Part shown: one piece after another, positions 25,333 through 34,489 of the stretch | How the letters are laid out: each line of letters starts with the position of its first letter | How positions within the stretch are numbered: the first letter of the stretch is position 1 | Source: CAYRVX01 sp964427875 | Lineage (GTDB): Bacteria > Planctomycetota > Phycisphaerae > SM23-33 | Length of the DNA: 64,000 nucleotides | Direction: 5' to 3' | Assembly: GCA_964427875.1 (NCBI GenBank) | Contig: CAYRVX010000009.1 | Coordinates: 1 to 64,000 of the forward strand | The notes under the pieces: model-generated | Database searches by the model: none | What the model was told of the DNA's origin: nothing | What the model saw: the letters and a program-made list of their open reading frames with translations, nothing else | Program-made: the position numbers and the translations under genes

Positions 25333-26061
25333 TTACTTGCCGGCCGGGCGGGCGGGCTTCGTCCCGGCGGGCTTCAGCTCCTTGATCCGGATGTCCTTGT
25401 ACCAGGCCTCGTTGGCCGGGCCGCCGTGGATCTGGAGGCCGATGAGGCCCCTCCGGGCCAGCTCCGTCTTCAGGACCTTGGGGTCCTTCTCCACGTAGTC
25501 GACGGTCTTCTTACCGTTCAGCCAGAGCTGGATGCGGGGGCCCTGGCAGCGGATGACGTAGTCGTTCCATTCCTCGAACTTGACGAGCTTGGCCTGGAGC
25601 TTACCGGCCGGCCCGGCAAGGACCTTCCGCCGGCGCGACTCGTCGTAGAGCTTTCCCCACCAGTTCCCGCCGACGTCGGCCTGGTAGCCGCGCATCTCGT
25701 GGTGGTTGGGGATGCGCTGCGAGCGGATCTGGATGCCCGCATTGCCGCCCTTCCTTGCGAGCTTGACCTTCAGCCGCAGCTCGAAGTCGCCGTACTTCTT
25801 CCTCGCGCAGAGGAACTCGTTCCTCGGGACCCTCTTGTCGAGGTGGCCACCGACGATGGCCCCGTCCTCGATCCGGAACCACTCCATGTTCCCCTCCCAG
25901 CCCTTGAAGGTCTTGCCGTCGAAGATCGCCCGGAAGCCCTTCTCCGCCGCCGGCCGCGACGCCGCGGGTCGGCCCTTCTCCTCGCCCCCAACGCCCTCGC
26001 CCGCCGCAAGCAGCAGGCAGCCCGCAACGACCAGAACCCTTCGCAACCCGAACCGTCTCAT
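25333..26061 (-). CDS. DUF1080 / 3-keto-disaccharide hydrolase-domain secreted protein
   Basis: A 242-residue exported protein: a signal peptide (1-26), a low-complexity linker, then a single jelly-roll domain starting FRAIFDGKTFKGWEG, with the DUF1080 hallmarks GDFELRLKVKL, NAGIQIRSQ and EWNDYVIRCQG. PF06439 proteins are expanded in planctomycetes; some act on 3-keto-glycosides. That would connect with Gfo/Idh/MocA oxidoreductases, which can make 3-keto sugars, two of which are in this window. GGAGAG precedes the ATG. Monocistronic by appearance. Confidence 0.88.
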   Translation of the reverse strand: MRRFGLRRVLVVAGCLLLAAGEGVGGEEKGRPAASRPAAEKGFRAIFDGKTFKGWEGNMEWFRIEDGAIVGGHLDKRVPRNEFLCARKKYGDFELRLKVKLARKGGNAGIQIRSQRIPNHHEMRGYQADVGGNWWGKLYDESRRRKVLAGPAGKLQAKLVKFEEWNDYVIRCQGPRIQLWLNGKKTVDYVEKDPKVLKTELARRGLIGLQIHGGPANEAWYKDIRIKELKPAGTKPARPAGK

Positions 26062-26285
26062 GGTTCTCTCCGTGTGAACCGACTACCCGGACCTGTTGAC
26101 CCCTTCACTATACCCAACACCGTTGCGAATGGAAACGGGCAGTGGGGAGTAAGGGGGCCAAGTGCCCGTCTCCCGTCACAGCGGCTGCTACCTATGTTCG
26201 CCAGGAGGCCCCCCGCTTGACGATGACCCCATGCCATTGCCCCCCGACGCGATGCGCGTCTTGGTCATGGCCTATGCAGCAGTTC

Positions 26286-27731
26286 CTACTCCGCCCGCGT
26301 CCATGGCTCGGTGTGGGTCTGAAGCTCTTCCATTTTGGCTTCTCGGTCGTCGCCCTCGTAGACCACATACAGACGATAGGCCTGATAGAAGCGATCAGCA
26401 CAGACGCTGGCGAATGTGTTCTCGATGTCCACGAGCGACTTGGGCTCGGGATCGTCCCCCTGGAATACCTTGATCAATTCATCTTCCTTCTCGGGCCCCA
26501 TGCCGCGAGCCTCCTCGGCCGTCATGCGCCCACCACGCTCCTCCAGCGTCAACGGCCGTGTTTGGCAGATGAGGAACTGCCCGAGCGGTATGCCCGAGGC
26601 CCCTGCAAGGCTCGGCAACTGATGCTTGCAGTTGTTGAAGAAGATCGTGCCTGCGTGAGCCTGGTCGCCTCGGGTCTTGAGCACACTCACTTCCCGAAGC
26701 AGCTTGGGCGGCGTGCGACGCAGGATTGCCCGAGCCAGCACCTGAATGACCTGTTGCTCCACGGCCGAAGCAGCTTCCAGCCCTTCGCCCAATGCTGCCT
26801 TGCGTACGATCTCGTCGACGTAAGCGTCTGTAAACGTCCTGAGCTTATCGGACTCGACGAGTTTCCTGATAGCCCTCCCGTCCTCAGGGATGCCGAGTGC
26901 ACGGGCGCTACGAAGTCGCTTGAGCAGTTGGCGACACGCTTCCTCCAGGCCAAACGTGGTCTTATGGTAGTAGACCGTCTGATGCATGAAGAAACGCGCG
27001 AAGAGGCAGTGCTCGGCGGCCGGGAGGGCCTTCTCAGCAACGCCAAGCATTCCGCTGCCGCTGATCCTCAAGCTGTTCAGGAGGTAGTTGATGTCGATGT
27101 TCCCGTAGGGAACGCCCGCCGACTGTGAGTCGCGAAGCAGGTAATCCAGCCTGTCCAGGTCGAGGCTGCTGTGTATGAGCTTGCTCAGTTGAACGTCCGC
27201 GCCTGTGACGTGCGTTCGTGTGAAGATATCGGCCACGCGTTCAGCTCTATCAGGTGATCCTATTGCCTCAAGCAGGTCCTGCTGTCCCGTAACGATGTAT
27301 CTCCCCACGGTATCGTGGTTGGGATACGGGGGCCGGCTCCTGTCCAGTGTCCTCCTTCCCTCCTGCCCAACGAACTCCTCCGCAAGCCGGGCGTCCTCGA
27401 CCCTCTCCATGAGGTGACTGTACGGGTAATGGCCGACGTCGTGCAACAGAGCCGCGAGGCGCAGATCGGCCTTCTCCTCAGGCGTCAACGAAGGGAGATC
27501 TGCCACGGCAAGCACGCGTTGCATGATCGCGAGCGTTCCGAGGCAGTGGGCAAACCTGGTGTGGGTCGCGTTGGGATATGTCACATGCCCCATCTGGAGT
27601 TGCTTGAGGTGCCGGAGCCGCTGGAACGAACCGGTGTCGATGACGCGGCGTTCCAGATCACTCAGGCGGATCGCCCCATGGATCCCGTCGACGACGATGG
27701 TGTCGCGATCATTGCTGCCCGAGGAGTTCAT
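26286..27731 (-). CDS. HD-domain phosphohydrolase (dNTPase/SAMHD1/YwfO-like)
   Basis: A 481-residue protein. The HD metal site is complete: His57/His62 (THTRFAH), His97-Asp98 (LLHDVGHYPYSH) and a later Asp in SSLDLDRLDYLLRDS. The N-terminal DGIHGAIRLSDLE and FQRLRHLKQLQMG are signatures of dNTP triphosphohydrolase-like HD proteins. Such enzymes hydrolyse dNTPs or related nucleotides, and some defend against phage by draining dNTPs. The start is placed at the ATG at 27731, 23 bp inside the preceding gene, indicating tight translational coupling. Base composition is clearly less GC-rich than flanking genes, suggesting horizontal acquisition with its partner. Confidence 0.85.
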   Translation of the reverse strand: MNSSGSNDRDTIVVDGIHGAIRLSDLERRVIDTGSFQRLRHLKQLQMGHVTYPNATHTRFAHCLGTLAIMQRVLAVADLPSLTPEEKADLRLAALLHDVGHYPYSHLMERVEDARLAEEFVGQEGRRTLDRSRPPYPNHDTVGRYIVTGQQDLLEAIGSPDRAERVADIFTRTHVTGADVQLSKLIHSSLDLDRLDYLLRDSQSAGVPYGNIDINYLLNSLRISGSGMLGVAEKALPAAEHCLFARFFMHQTVYYHKTTFGLEEACRQLLKRLRSARALGIPEDGRAIRKLVESDKLRTFTDAYVDEIVRKAALGEGLEAASAVEQQVIQVLARAILRRTPPKLLREVSVLKTRGDQAHAGTIFFNNCKHQLPSLAGASGIPLGQFLICQTRPLTLEERGGRMTAEEARGMGPEKEDELIKVFQGDDPEPKSLVDIENTFASVCADRFYQAYRLYVVYEGDDREAKMEELQTHTEPWTRAE

Positions 27732-28209
27732 GCTCGCGGAGCTTCCCCAGTGCCTCCCCGATCTCGTCGGGCGTGAAATCCTTCCCAAAGCGCTTCAGCG
27801 TCTCGGCAATGCTGTCCCGGTCTTGCTCGGAGGCTCGGCCGTGGTCCACCACGAAATGCACGGACGCCAACAGCTCCAACCTTCGCGCCACGACGTCTCG
27901 GTCCTCATCCTCGATGAAGAGATCCTTGAGCTTCGCGAGCCTGCTTCTTGAGCGCTCGTCCAGCTCCCAGTCGTCGCAGTCATCCGATCCCGCTGATCCC
28001 TCATCGGCAAAGACGAATACGTCCTTCGTCAAACCAGGCGAATACGGACCGCGTAGGTACCACCGGAACATGTAACCCAGCTGGACTCCGGCAGCCTGAC
28101 ACAGGTAAGTGGCCTTCTGGACGATCAGCCGATCGTTGAACGACCCCATCTTGACACGAAGGCCGATGGCATCGAACGCCAGCTTCGTTGCGATCTGAGA
28201 CAGGTCCAT
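27709..28209 (-). CDS. YwgA-like / DUF4065-like small protein paired with the HD protein
   Basis: A 166-residue cytoplasmic protein. The N-terminal half (NDRLIVQKATYLCQAAGVQ, FRWYLRGPYSPGL) matches the pattern of Bacillus YwgA and of SocA/Panacea (DUF4065) antitoxin-like proteins: a helical bundle followed by a Y-GPYSPxL turn. The C-terminal half is acidic and helical. In Bacillus subtilis I recall ywgA lying near ywfO, an HD-domain gene, so the pairing may be conserved. The gene overlaps the HD gene by 23 bp. A regulatory or antitoxin-like role is an inference; homology is remote and was judged by eye only. Confidence 0.55.
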   Translation of the reverse strand: MDLSQIATKLAFDAIGLRVKMGSFNDRLIVQKATYLCQAAGVQLGYMFRWYLRGPYSPGLTKDVFVFADEGSAGSDDCDDWELDERSRSRLAKLKDLFIEDEDRDVVARRLELLASVHFVVDHGRASEQDRDSIAETLKRFGKDFTPDEIGEALGKLREHELLGQQ

Positions 28210-28364
28210 GACAGTTCCCTTTCAGCCCGGCTCTGTTAGGGATATGATAGGGCACTGCTACAGTATCGTCTCTCGGTGACACTGAAGTCCAAGCTTTTTT
28301 CGGCCCTTTCTCGGAGCAGTGGTGCAGGCCGCCTTCGTGGCCCGATAGGCCCCAGGCGGACCAA

Positions 28365-28392
28365 GCGGGCTGGCGTTGCCTTGCCAGCCCGC
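28365..28392. terminator. Perfect 10-bp hairpin downstream of ppdK
   Basis: GCGGGCTGGC (28365-28374), loop GTTGCCTT, then GCCAGCCCGC (28383-28392). It lies about 40 bp past the ppdK stop, between ppdK and the YwgA-like gene start, and is the best terminator candidate for ppdK. No T-tract follows on either strand, so it may instead be a REP-like or structural element. Confidence 0.5.
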
Positions 28393-28430
28393 CTGCTGAG
28401 TCTCCTGATGCTGTGCTTTGTGAAGGGGAT

Positions 28431-31079
28431 CTACTTCCTCTTGCCCTTCTTCTTCGGGTGGTTGATCGCGGCCTGGGCGGCGGCGAGGCGGGCGACGGGG
28501 ACGCGGTAGGGCGAGCAGGAGACGTAGTCCAGGCCGACCATGTGGCAGAACTCGACGCTGCTGGGCTCGCCGCCGTGCTCGCCGCAGATGCCTATCTTGA
28601 GGTCCGGGCGTGTGGCCCGGCCCTTCTCGACGGCGATGCGAACCAGCTCGCCGACGCCGCGGCGGTCGAGCACCTGGAACGGGTCGTGGTCGTAGATGCC
28701 CAGCTCGACGTACTGCTTGAGGAACCGCCCGGCGTCGTCGCGGCTGAACCCGCAGCCCATCTGCGTCAGGTCGTTGGTGCCGAAGCTGAAGAACTCGGCC
28801 TCCTCGGCGACCTCGTCGGCGGTCAGGGCGCCGCGGGGCACCTCGATCATCGTGCCGATCTTCAGGTACGCCAGCCTGCGGCCTTTCTTGGCGGCGATCT
28901 CGTCGTAGACGTCCAGGACGATCTGCTTCTGGTGGGCCAGCTCCTTGACGTTGCCCACCAGTGGGATCATGATCTCCGGCTTGGCCCCGCGGACGGCGTA
29001 GGCCGCCTCGATGATCGCGCGGGCCTGGACGGCGGTGATCTCGGGATAGTAGATGCCCAGCCGGCAGCCGCGATGTCCGAGCATCGGGTTGAACTCGTGG
29101 AGGCTCTCGACCTTCTCCTTGATCTTTCGGGGCGAGACGCCCATGGCCTTTGCCATTTCGGCCTGCCCGGCTGCATCGTGCGGCACGAACTCGTGCAGCG
29201 GCGGGTCGAGGAAGCGGATGGTGGCCGGGCGGCCCTTCAGGGCCTTGAAGATGCCGATGAAGTCCTTTCGCTGGAGTGGCAGGAGCTCCTTGAGGGCCTT
29301 TCGGCGTCCGGCCTCGTCGTCGGCGAGGATCATCTTCCGCATGGAGACGATGCGCTTGCCCTCGAAGAACATGTGCTCGGTTCGGGTCAGGCCGATGCCC
29401 TCGGCGCCGAACCGGACGGCCACGGCCGTGTCGTGCGGCGTGTCCGCGTTGGTGCGGACGCCGAGCGTGCGGTGCTTGTCGGCGAGCTTCATGATCGTGC
29501 CGAACGGCCCGGTGAGCTCCGGATCGACGGTCTTGATCTGGCCGGCGTACACGGCGCCGATGGAGCCGTTGAGGCTGATCCAGTCGCCTTCCCTCAGCGT
29601 CTTGCCTCCGGCGGTGAGGGTCTTCTTCTTGTAGTCGATAGCGGCGTCCTCGCAGCCGGCGACGCAGCACTTGCCCATGCCTCGCGCGACGACGGCGGCG
29701 TGGCTGGTCATGCCGCCGCGGCTGGTGAGGATGCCCTTTGCCGCGTCCATTCCGCCGATGTCCTCGGGGCTCGTCTCGATGCGGACGAGGATGACGCGCT
29801 TGCCGACGTCGTGCCATTCCTCGGCCTCACGGGCGTTGAAGACGATCTGCCCCGTGGCCGCGCCGGGGCTGGCGGGAAGGCCCCTGGCGATCATCGGGGC
29901 GGCCTTCTCGCTCCTGGCGTCGAAGGTCGGGTGCAGCAACTGGTCCAGCGCCATGGCCTCGACGCGGCAGACGGCTTCCTTCTCCGTGATCAGGCCTTTC
30001 CTCATCATGTCCACGGCGCACTTGACGGCCGCGGCGGCCGTCCGCTTGCCCGTCCGCGTCTGGAGCATGAACAGCTCGCCCTGCTCGATCGTGAACTCCA
30101 CGTCCTGCATGTCGCGGTAGTGGTCCTCGAGCTGCTTGCGAATGGCCACGAGCTGCCTGTAGCACTTGCGGTCCACCTTGGCGAGCGTCGCGATGGGCTG
30201 GGGCGTGCGGATGCCGGCCACCACGTCCTCGCCCTGGGCGTTCATCAGGTACTCGCCGTAGAAGACGTTCGCCCCGGTGGCCGGGTCGCGCGTGAACGCC
30301 ACGCCCGTGCCGGAAGTGGCGCCCATGTTCCCGAAGACCATGGTCTGGACGTTGACGGCCGTGCCGAGCAGGCCGCGAATGTCGTTCAACTGGCGGTACT
30401 TGATCGCCCGCGGGTTGTTCCACGAGCCGAACACCGCGTCGATGGCCTCCTGGAGCTGCTGGCGGGCGTCCTGCGGGAAGCGCTTCCTGGACTTCTTATA
30501 GACCTTCGCGTACCCGTCGATGACGGCCTTGAGCCCGTCCACGTCGAGGTCGGTGTCCAGCTTGACCTTCCTGGCCTTCTTGACCTTCTCCAGCGCGTGC
30601 TCGAAGTCCTCGTGCTCCATGCCGAGGACCACGTCGCCGAACATCTGCACCAGGCGTCGATACGCGTCCCAGACGAACCGCTCGTTGCCGGTCAGGTCGA
30701 TCATCGCCCGGAGCGTCTCGTCGTTGAGGCCGAGGTTCAGGACGGTGTCCATCATGCCGGGCATGGAGACGGCCGCCCCGGAGCGAACTGACATGAGCAG
30801 GGGGTTGGGTCCGCGGCCGAACGTCTTGCCCGTGAGCTTCTCCAGCTTCCTGATGTTCGCGTCGATCTGCGGGGCGATCTCCCTGGGGTACTTGCGCCCG
30901 AGCCTGTAGAACGCGTCGCACGTTTCGGTGGTGATGGTGAACCCCGGGGGCACGGGGATGCCCAGGGCGCTCATCTCCGCGAGGTTGGCGCCCTTGCCGC
31001 CCAGCAGCTCCTTCATGGCGGCCCGGCCCTCGGCCTTGCCGCCGCCGAAGAAATACACGTACTTCTTTGTCTTGGCCAT
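28431..31079 (-). CDS. ppdK: Pyruvate, phosphate dikinase
   Basis: A full-length 882-residue enzyme interconverting pyruvate + ATP + Pi with PEP + AMP + PPi. The ATP-grasp domain starts at once (GGKAEGRAAMKELLGGKGAN). The swivelling phosphohistidine domain has GGMTSHAAVVARGMG with His near residue 458, and the C-terminal PEP-binding barrel has the catalytic Cys near residue 831 (GICGEHGGEPSSVEF). Length and motifs fit the bacterial family. It is transcribed alone from a strong promoter about 280 nt upstream and may serve PPi-dependent glycolysis or gluconeogenesis. The C-terminal tail is Lys-rich. Confidence 0.96.
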   Translation of the reverse strand: MAKTKKYVYFFGGGKAEGRAAMKELLGGKGANLAEMSALGIPVPPGFTITTETCDAFYRLGRKYPREIAPQIDANIRKLEKLTGKTFGRGPNPLLMSVRSGAAVSMPGMMDTVLNLGLNDETLRAMIDLTGNERFVWDAYRRLVQMFGDVVLGMEHEDFEHALEKVKKARKVKLDTDLDVDGLKAVIDGYAKVYKKSRKRFPQDARQQLQEAIDAVFGSWNNPRAIKYRQLNDIRGLLGTAVNVQTMVFGNMGATSGTGVAFTRDPATGANVFYGEYLMNAQGEDVVAGIRTPQPIATLAKVDRKCYRQLVAIRKQLEDHYRDMQDVEFTIEQGELFMLQTRTGKRTAAAAVKCAVDMMRKGLITEKEAVCRVEAMALDQLLHPTFDARSEKAAPMIARGLPASPGAATGQIVFNAREAEEWHDVGKRVILVRIETSPEDIGGMDAAKGILTSRGGMTSHAAVVARGMGKCCVAGCEDAAIDYKKKTLTAGGKTLREGDWISLNGSIGAVYAGQIKTVDPELTGPFGTIMKLADKHRTLGVRTNADTPHDTAVAVRFGAEGIGLTRTEHMFFEGKRIVSMRKMILADDEAGRRKALKELLPLQRKDFIGIFKALKGRPATIRFLDPPLHEFVPHDAAGQAEMAKAMGVSPRKIKEKVESLHEFNPMLGHRGCRLGIYYPEITAVQARAIIEAAYAVRGAKPEIMIPLVGNVKELAHQKQIVLDVYDEIAAKKGRRLAYLKIGTMIEVPRGALTADEVAEEAEFFSFGTNDLTQMGCGFSRDDAGRFLKQYVELGIYDHDPFQVLDRRGVGELVRIAVEKGRATRPDLKIGICGEHGGEPSSVEFCHMVGLDYVSCSPYRVPVARLAAAQAAINHPKKKGKRK

Positions 31080-31348
31080 CGAGTTTCACTCCGCATGTCT
31101 GGGTTTACAGGGAACAACAGGGGATGGGAGTGTAGGCACAGCGGGCTGACGTGTCAACGGCTTTTGCGCGCCGAAGAAGCGCGCAGGGCGGCAAGGCCCG
31201 GCTGGCAAAGGGCGCTTCGCCGGCTGAGGTTCTCCAGCGACTCGACGTGCGGTATCGTCTGCTGCGGCGGATCAGCGTGCCTCGGCTGATACTCCGGCCT
31301 CACCAAGGCTCAGGGCTTACCTTTAACAAGCAGTTTCAGGCTCCTCTC

Positions 31349-31385
31349 ACACTTTCAGTGTATCACCGAGGCCCACAGGAGTCAA
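31349..31385 (-). promoter_or_regulatory. ppdK promoter with palindrome over the -10
   Basis: On the minus strand there is TTGACT (31380-31385), a 17-nt spacer and TACACT (31357-31362). The perfect inverted repeat ACACT-TTC-AGTGT (31349-31361) covers the -10 box and reaches the start site, an ideal place for a repressor. The leader to the ATG is about 270 nt. The surrounding 31310-31430 is much more AT-rich than average. The remaining bases of the 31080-31443 gap show no gene. Confidence 0.65.
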
Positions 31386-31443
31386 CGCACAAATTGATAA
31401 TACTTGGGATAATCCTAATAGCCTGTATGCGGCGCTGGGAGGC

Positions 31444-33540
31444 TCAGCGCGGCTTGCCCGCGAGCTTGTGGCGTTCGGCCGCTTCCTTGGCGCAGATGAC
31501 TCGGCTGTGGATGGCGACGTGATCGAGCGTGCCGGCCCAGTCGCGGCTGTCTCGCCACTCGTCGCCGAACAGCAGGTGCTGGGCGGACCAGTTGCTGAAG
31601 TCCCCGCGGACCGCGCCGGCGTCGAGGACGCGCCGGCCGTTGAGGTAGCACACCAGCCGCCCCGGAGAGTAGCTGACGATCACGTGGTGCGTCTTGCCGG
31701 CCTCGAGCTTACAGAGCGTGCTCTCCGGGCGCATGCCGTTCTCGCCGGTCCGCGGCGTTCGCAGGCGCAGGATGAGCCGGTCTCGCTCCTGGCCGATCGT
31801 GAAGTTGCGGTGGTACGCGTCGGTGGAGAACGAGACGATCCGCGCCGGCCCGCCCTGGCGGACGTTCGCGGGCGTGATCCTCGCCTCGATGCTCAGTTGG
31901 TGGCTCTTGCGGCAGGCGCTCAGCAGCGGCTCATCGGCCCCCTGGGCGATCATCGCCCCGCCGGTCACGTCCATGGCGCCATTCGGGCTCATCTTGGCTT
32001 TACCTCGCGGCCGCACGCGGCAGTTGAAGACTACCGTGCCCTTGGGACCGGTTATCTGGTTGGTCGAACCCGCGCGCGGCCACAAGAAGGCCAGCGCATC
32101 GCGGTTGCCCGGCCAGGCGCCGGTCATCTTCGGGGCGGGGGCGTCGTGGAGCTTGTCCGTCTCGGAGCTGCCCCTGACGGGCCCGGCGGGCTTATACGTC
32201 CGGGCCGCCGCGGTGCGGCCGCCAGGGCGAACGGACAGCACGACCATGTGCCCGTCGCGGTCCTTGCAGCAGATCAGCCCGTCGGAGAGGCACACGTGCG
32301 GATAGCACGTGCCGCGACAGATCCGCTCGACGCGGCCCAGCTCCGTGTACCGCCCCTGGCTCGGGCGGGCGTCGATGAGCACCAGCTTGCCGTTGCCCCA
32401 GACGATCACCTTCTGGTCGCTGGTGACGAGGCACGAGCCGTGGGAGAAGCTTCCCCCCCGCCAGAGGGTCCGGGCCGTGGCGAGGTCCAGGCACTTGACC
32501 GCCCCGTCCACCGTGATGATCCGGTCCCCGTGGATCACCGGGCTGCACACCTTCGAGTGCTGGCGCGTGGTCCACTTCTGCCGGGCCCCGTTCATCGAGA
32601 TCTCGATCAGGCCGGTCCTGCTGACGTTGTAGTCCGACGTGAGCACGACGCGGCTGCCCGCGACGGCCGGCGTGGGGATGTTGTTTGCGAAGTCCGTCTG
32701 CCAGTGGAACGTCGCGACGGTCTTGCCTTCGTTGCCCTCATCGGCCCGCATGACGACGAGCCTGAACAAGGCCAGGTTGGCGATGCAGTCGATGCCGCCC
32801 ACCTTCATGAGCAGGGGCCCGCCGGTGTGCCCGCCCGGCTCGCGAAACTCCGAGGCCCACCGCCGCCGGCCGGTCTTCTTCTCGAACGCCATCACCGTCC
32901 CGTCGCTGCTGGCCACCTCGACGATCACCAGGTCCCCGTGGATCAGCGGCGCGGAGGTGTGCCCGTAGTCGCGCCTTCCCGCCCCGGCGTCCGGGCGCTG
33001 GCGGATCTTGCAGACTTCGTGGAAGTTCTTGGCCCAGACGAGCCGCCCGCCGTTGCCGGTGTCCCAGCAGCGCAGGTCCCCGTCGATGCTCAGCGTGTAG
33101 AGCCGGCCCGTCTCCTTGTCGAACGTCGGGGTGGACGACGGCCCGCCGTAGGCGCCCGTATCGCCCGTGCGCAGTCGGCCCTGGTACCGGCAGGGATACG
33201 TCTGCTTCCAGATCTCCCTGCCGCCGGCCGCGTCGAAACAGTACAGCGTGTCCGTGCCGCCGGGGCCGCGCCTGCCCCCGCGGGCATGCCAGCCCATCAC
33301 GTACAGCCGCCCGCCCACGATGATCGCCGACGTGCACCCCTTGCCGACGTTCCTCTCCCAGAGCTTCACGGGCGGCCAGCCGCCGGGGTGGCCGGAGCTT
33401 TCCAGCGCAACGTCGTCGCGGTTCGGCCCGCGCCACTGCGGCCAGTCGGCCCCCGCCGCGGGCCCCGCGACGCAGGCCGCCAGGAGGATGCAGGTCATCT
33501 TCGAGGTCAGGGCTTCCATTGATCGACCGGACGCTCTCAT
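31444..33540 (-). CDS. Secreted PQQ-like beta-propeller protein with LamG-like C-terminal domain
   Basis: A 698-residue exported protein. The signal peptide is followed by ADWPQWRGPNRDD, the usual opening of planctomycete PQQ-propeller proteins. Propeller blades with GxLYVMG, DxxTGRRRWASE and GDRIITVDG patterns extend to about residue 470. A concanavalin A/LamG-like domain (about 510-690) has HHVIVSYSPGRLVCYLNG and IHSRVICAKEA. The PQQ fold here is probably structural or ligand-binding, as no dehydrogenase residues were identified. The ATG at 33540 is used, with GGAAAGG upstream; a GTG lies two codons earlier. Function unknown beyond carbohydrate or surface binding. Confidence 0.85.
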   Translation of the reverse strand: MRASGRSMEALTSKMTCILLAACVAGPAAGADWPQWRGPNRDDVALESSGHPGGWPPVKLWERNVGKGCTSAIIVGGRLYVMGWHARGGRRGPGGTDTLYCFDAAGGREIWKQTYPCRYQGRLRTGDTGAYGGPSSTPTFDKETGRLYTLSIDGDLRCWDTGNGGRLVWAKNFHEVCKIRQRPDAGAGRRDYGHTSAPLIHGDLVIVEVASSDGTVMAFEKKTGRRRWASEFREPGGHTGGPLLMKVGGIDCIANLALFRLVVMRADEGNEGKTVATFHWQTDFANNIPTPAVAGSRVVLTSDYNVSRTGLIEISMNGARQKWTTRQHSKVCSPVIHGDRIITVDGAVKCLDLATARTLWRGGSFSHGSCLVTSDQKVIVWGNGKLVLIDARPSQGRYTELGRVERICRGTCYPHVCLSDGLICCKDRDGHMVVLSVRPGGRTAAARTYKPAGPVRGSSETDKLHDAPAPKMTGAWPGNRDALAFLWPRAGSTNQITGPKGTVVFNCRVRPRGKAKMSPNGAMDVTGGAMIAQGADEPLLSACRKSHQLSIEARITPANVRQGGPARIVSFSTDAYHRNFTIGQERDRLILRLRTPRTGENGMRPESTLCKLEAGKTHHVIVSYSPGRLVCYLNGRRVLDAGAVRGDFSNWSAQHLLFGDEWRDSRDWAGTLDHVAIHSRVICAKEAAERHKLAGKPR

Positions 33541-33663
33541 TGGCACGCCTTTCCCAGGACGCTCGTCCCGTGCGGCGAGGTGAAGCTACTGGATTGAACC
33601 ACGGTCACGGGAGACGGGCAACGGCGGGGAACTCGCCTTTTTCAGGCGAACGGTTCGCCCCGG

Positions 33664-33868
33664 AAGAACGCGGCGAGCAACCTGCCTGCCGGCAGGCAGG
33701 GCTCGCCCGCTAAACGCTCCGCGAGACCGACCTCAGCGGCGCCTGACGACGTCTCCCCCGTTTAGCGGCGGGGCTTGCCCCGCGCGTCTTCGAGTCTTCG
33801 AGTCGCCCCGCGCGCCTTCCTTGTAATCCCCCCGCGGCGCGATTACGATGCCAACGATGATCCTCGCC
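33664..33868 (+). repeat. Left ~205-bp direct repeat (copy A) with REP-like pair and promoter
   Basis: Nearly identical to 34490-34700. It contains two inverted REP-like units facing each other. The left unit is GGCGAGC-aa-GCTCGCC followed by GCTAAACG, with the 20-bp palindrome CCTGCCTGCCGGCAGGCAGG lying in the loop. The right unit is CGTTTAGC followed by GGGGC-tt-GCCCC. After a small tandem repeat (TCTTCGAG twice) comes a promoter: TTGTAA (33821-33826), 17 nt, TACGAT (33844-33849). The repeat ends just inside the transposase start codons. A related pair of units lies at 61060-61165. Confidence 0.85.
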
Positions 33869-34444
33869 TACCATTCCATCTTCAGCGCGTACGGGTTCTG
33901 GCTCCCCAACGACCCCCGCGGATCCTGGTCGGACTTCGTCCGCAGTTGGGAGCTCTTCCGCTTCGGCAAGGCAACGAAGGTTGATCTCAGGCGGTCGGTG
34001 GCACGCGCCGAGCACGACGTCGCCCTCCGTCTCCGCGCGAAGCGGAGCTTGCGCTATCCCCCGGTCGCCTTCACCGGCCCCCAGGCCCGCGCGGTCGGCC
34101 GGGGCTTCGCCGAGGCCGTGGGCGAAGCGAACTACGTCGTCCACGCATGCTCGGTCCTGCCGGAGCACGTGCATCTGGTGATCGCCCGCCACCGGCGCAG
34201 TATTCAGCGGATCGTCGGACACCTCAAGGCGAGGGCGACGCAGCACCTGACGGCCGAGGGCCTGCATCCACTGACGGAGCATGCACGAGGCGACGGCACC
34301 CTCCCTTCTCCCTGGGCGCGGCGGGGATGGAACGTGTACCTGGACGATCCCAAGCACCTGCGAAACGCCGTGCGGTACGTGGAGGCCAATCCGATCAGGG
34401 AGGGAAACCCGAGGCAGCGCTGGAGCTTTGTTACGCCGCTGTGA
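33857..34444 (+). CDS. REP-associated tyrosine transposase (RAYT, Y1/IS200-like)
   Basis: A 195-residue HUH-type transposase. The HUH motif is EHVHLV (His104, His106) and the catalytic Tyr is Tyr174 in AVRYVEANP. YHSIFSAYGFWLPNDPRG at the N-terminus is typical of the planctomycete RAYT group. The start at 33857 (MILAYHS) is preferred to the ATG at 33848, because 33848 lies inside the -10 box and 33857 sits where a leaderless transcript would begin. RAYTs act on REP palindromes, and such palindromes lie in the direct repeats on both sides, so gene and repeats form one element. The ORF is intact. Confidence 0.88.
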   Translation: MILAYHSIFSAYGFWLPNDPRGSWSDFVRSWELFRFGKATKVDLRRSVARAEHDVALRLRAKRSLRYPPVAFTGPQARAVGRGFAEAVGEANYVVHACSVLPEHVHLVIARHRRSIQRIVGHLKARATQHLTAEGLHPLTEHARGDGTLPSPWARRGWNVYLDDPKHLRNAVRYVEANPIREGNPRQRWSFVTPL

Positions 34445-34489
34445 TGGCGTTGGCGGGACGTTGGGGTTCGGGTGCGTCCTCCCGCGGGA

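Noticed and set aside
28290..28300. Run of six T as an intrinsic terminator for the plus strand
   Set aside because: No GC hairpin immediately precedes it, and no plus-strand gene ends there.
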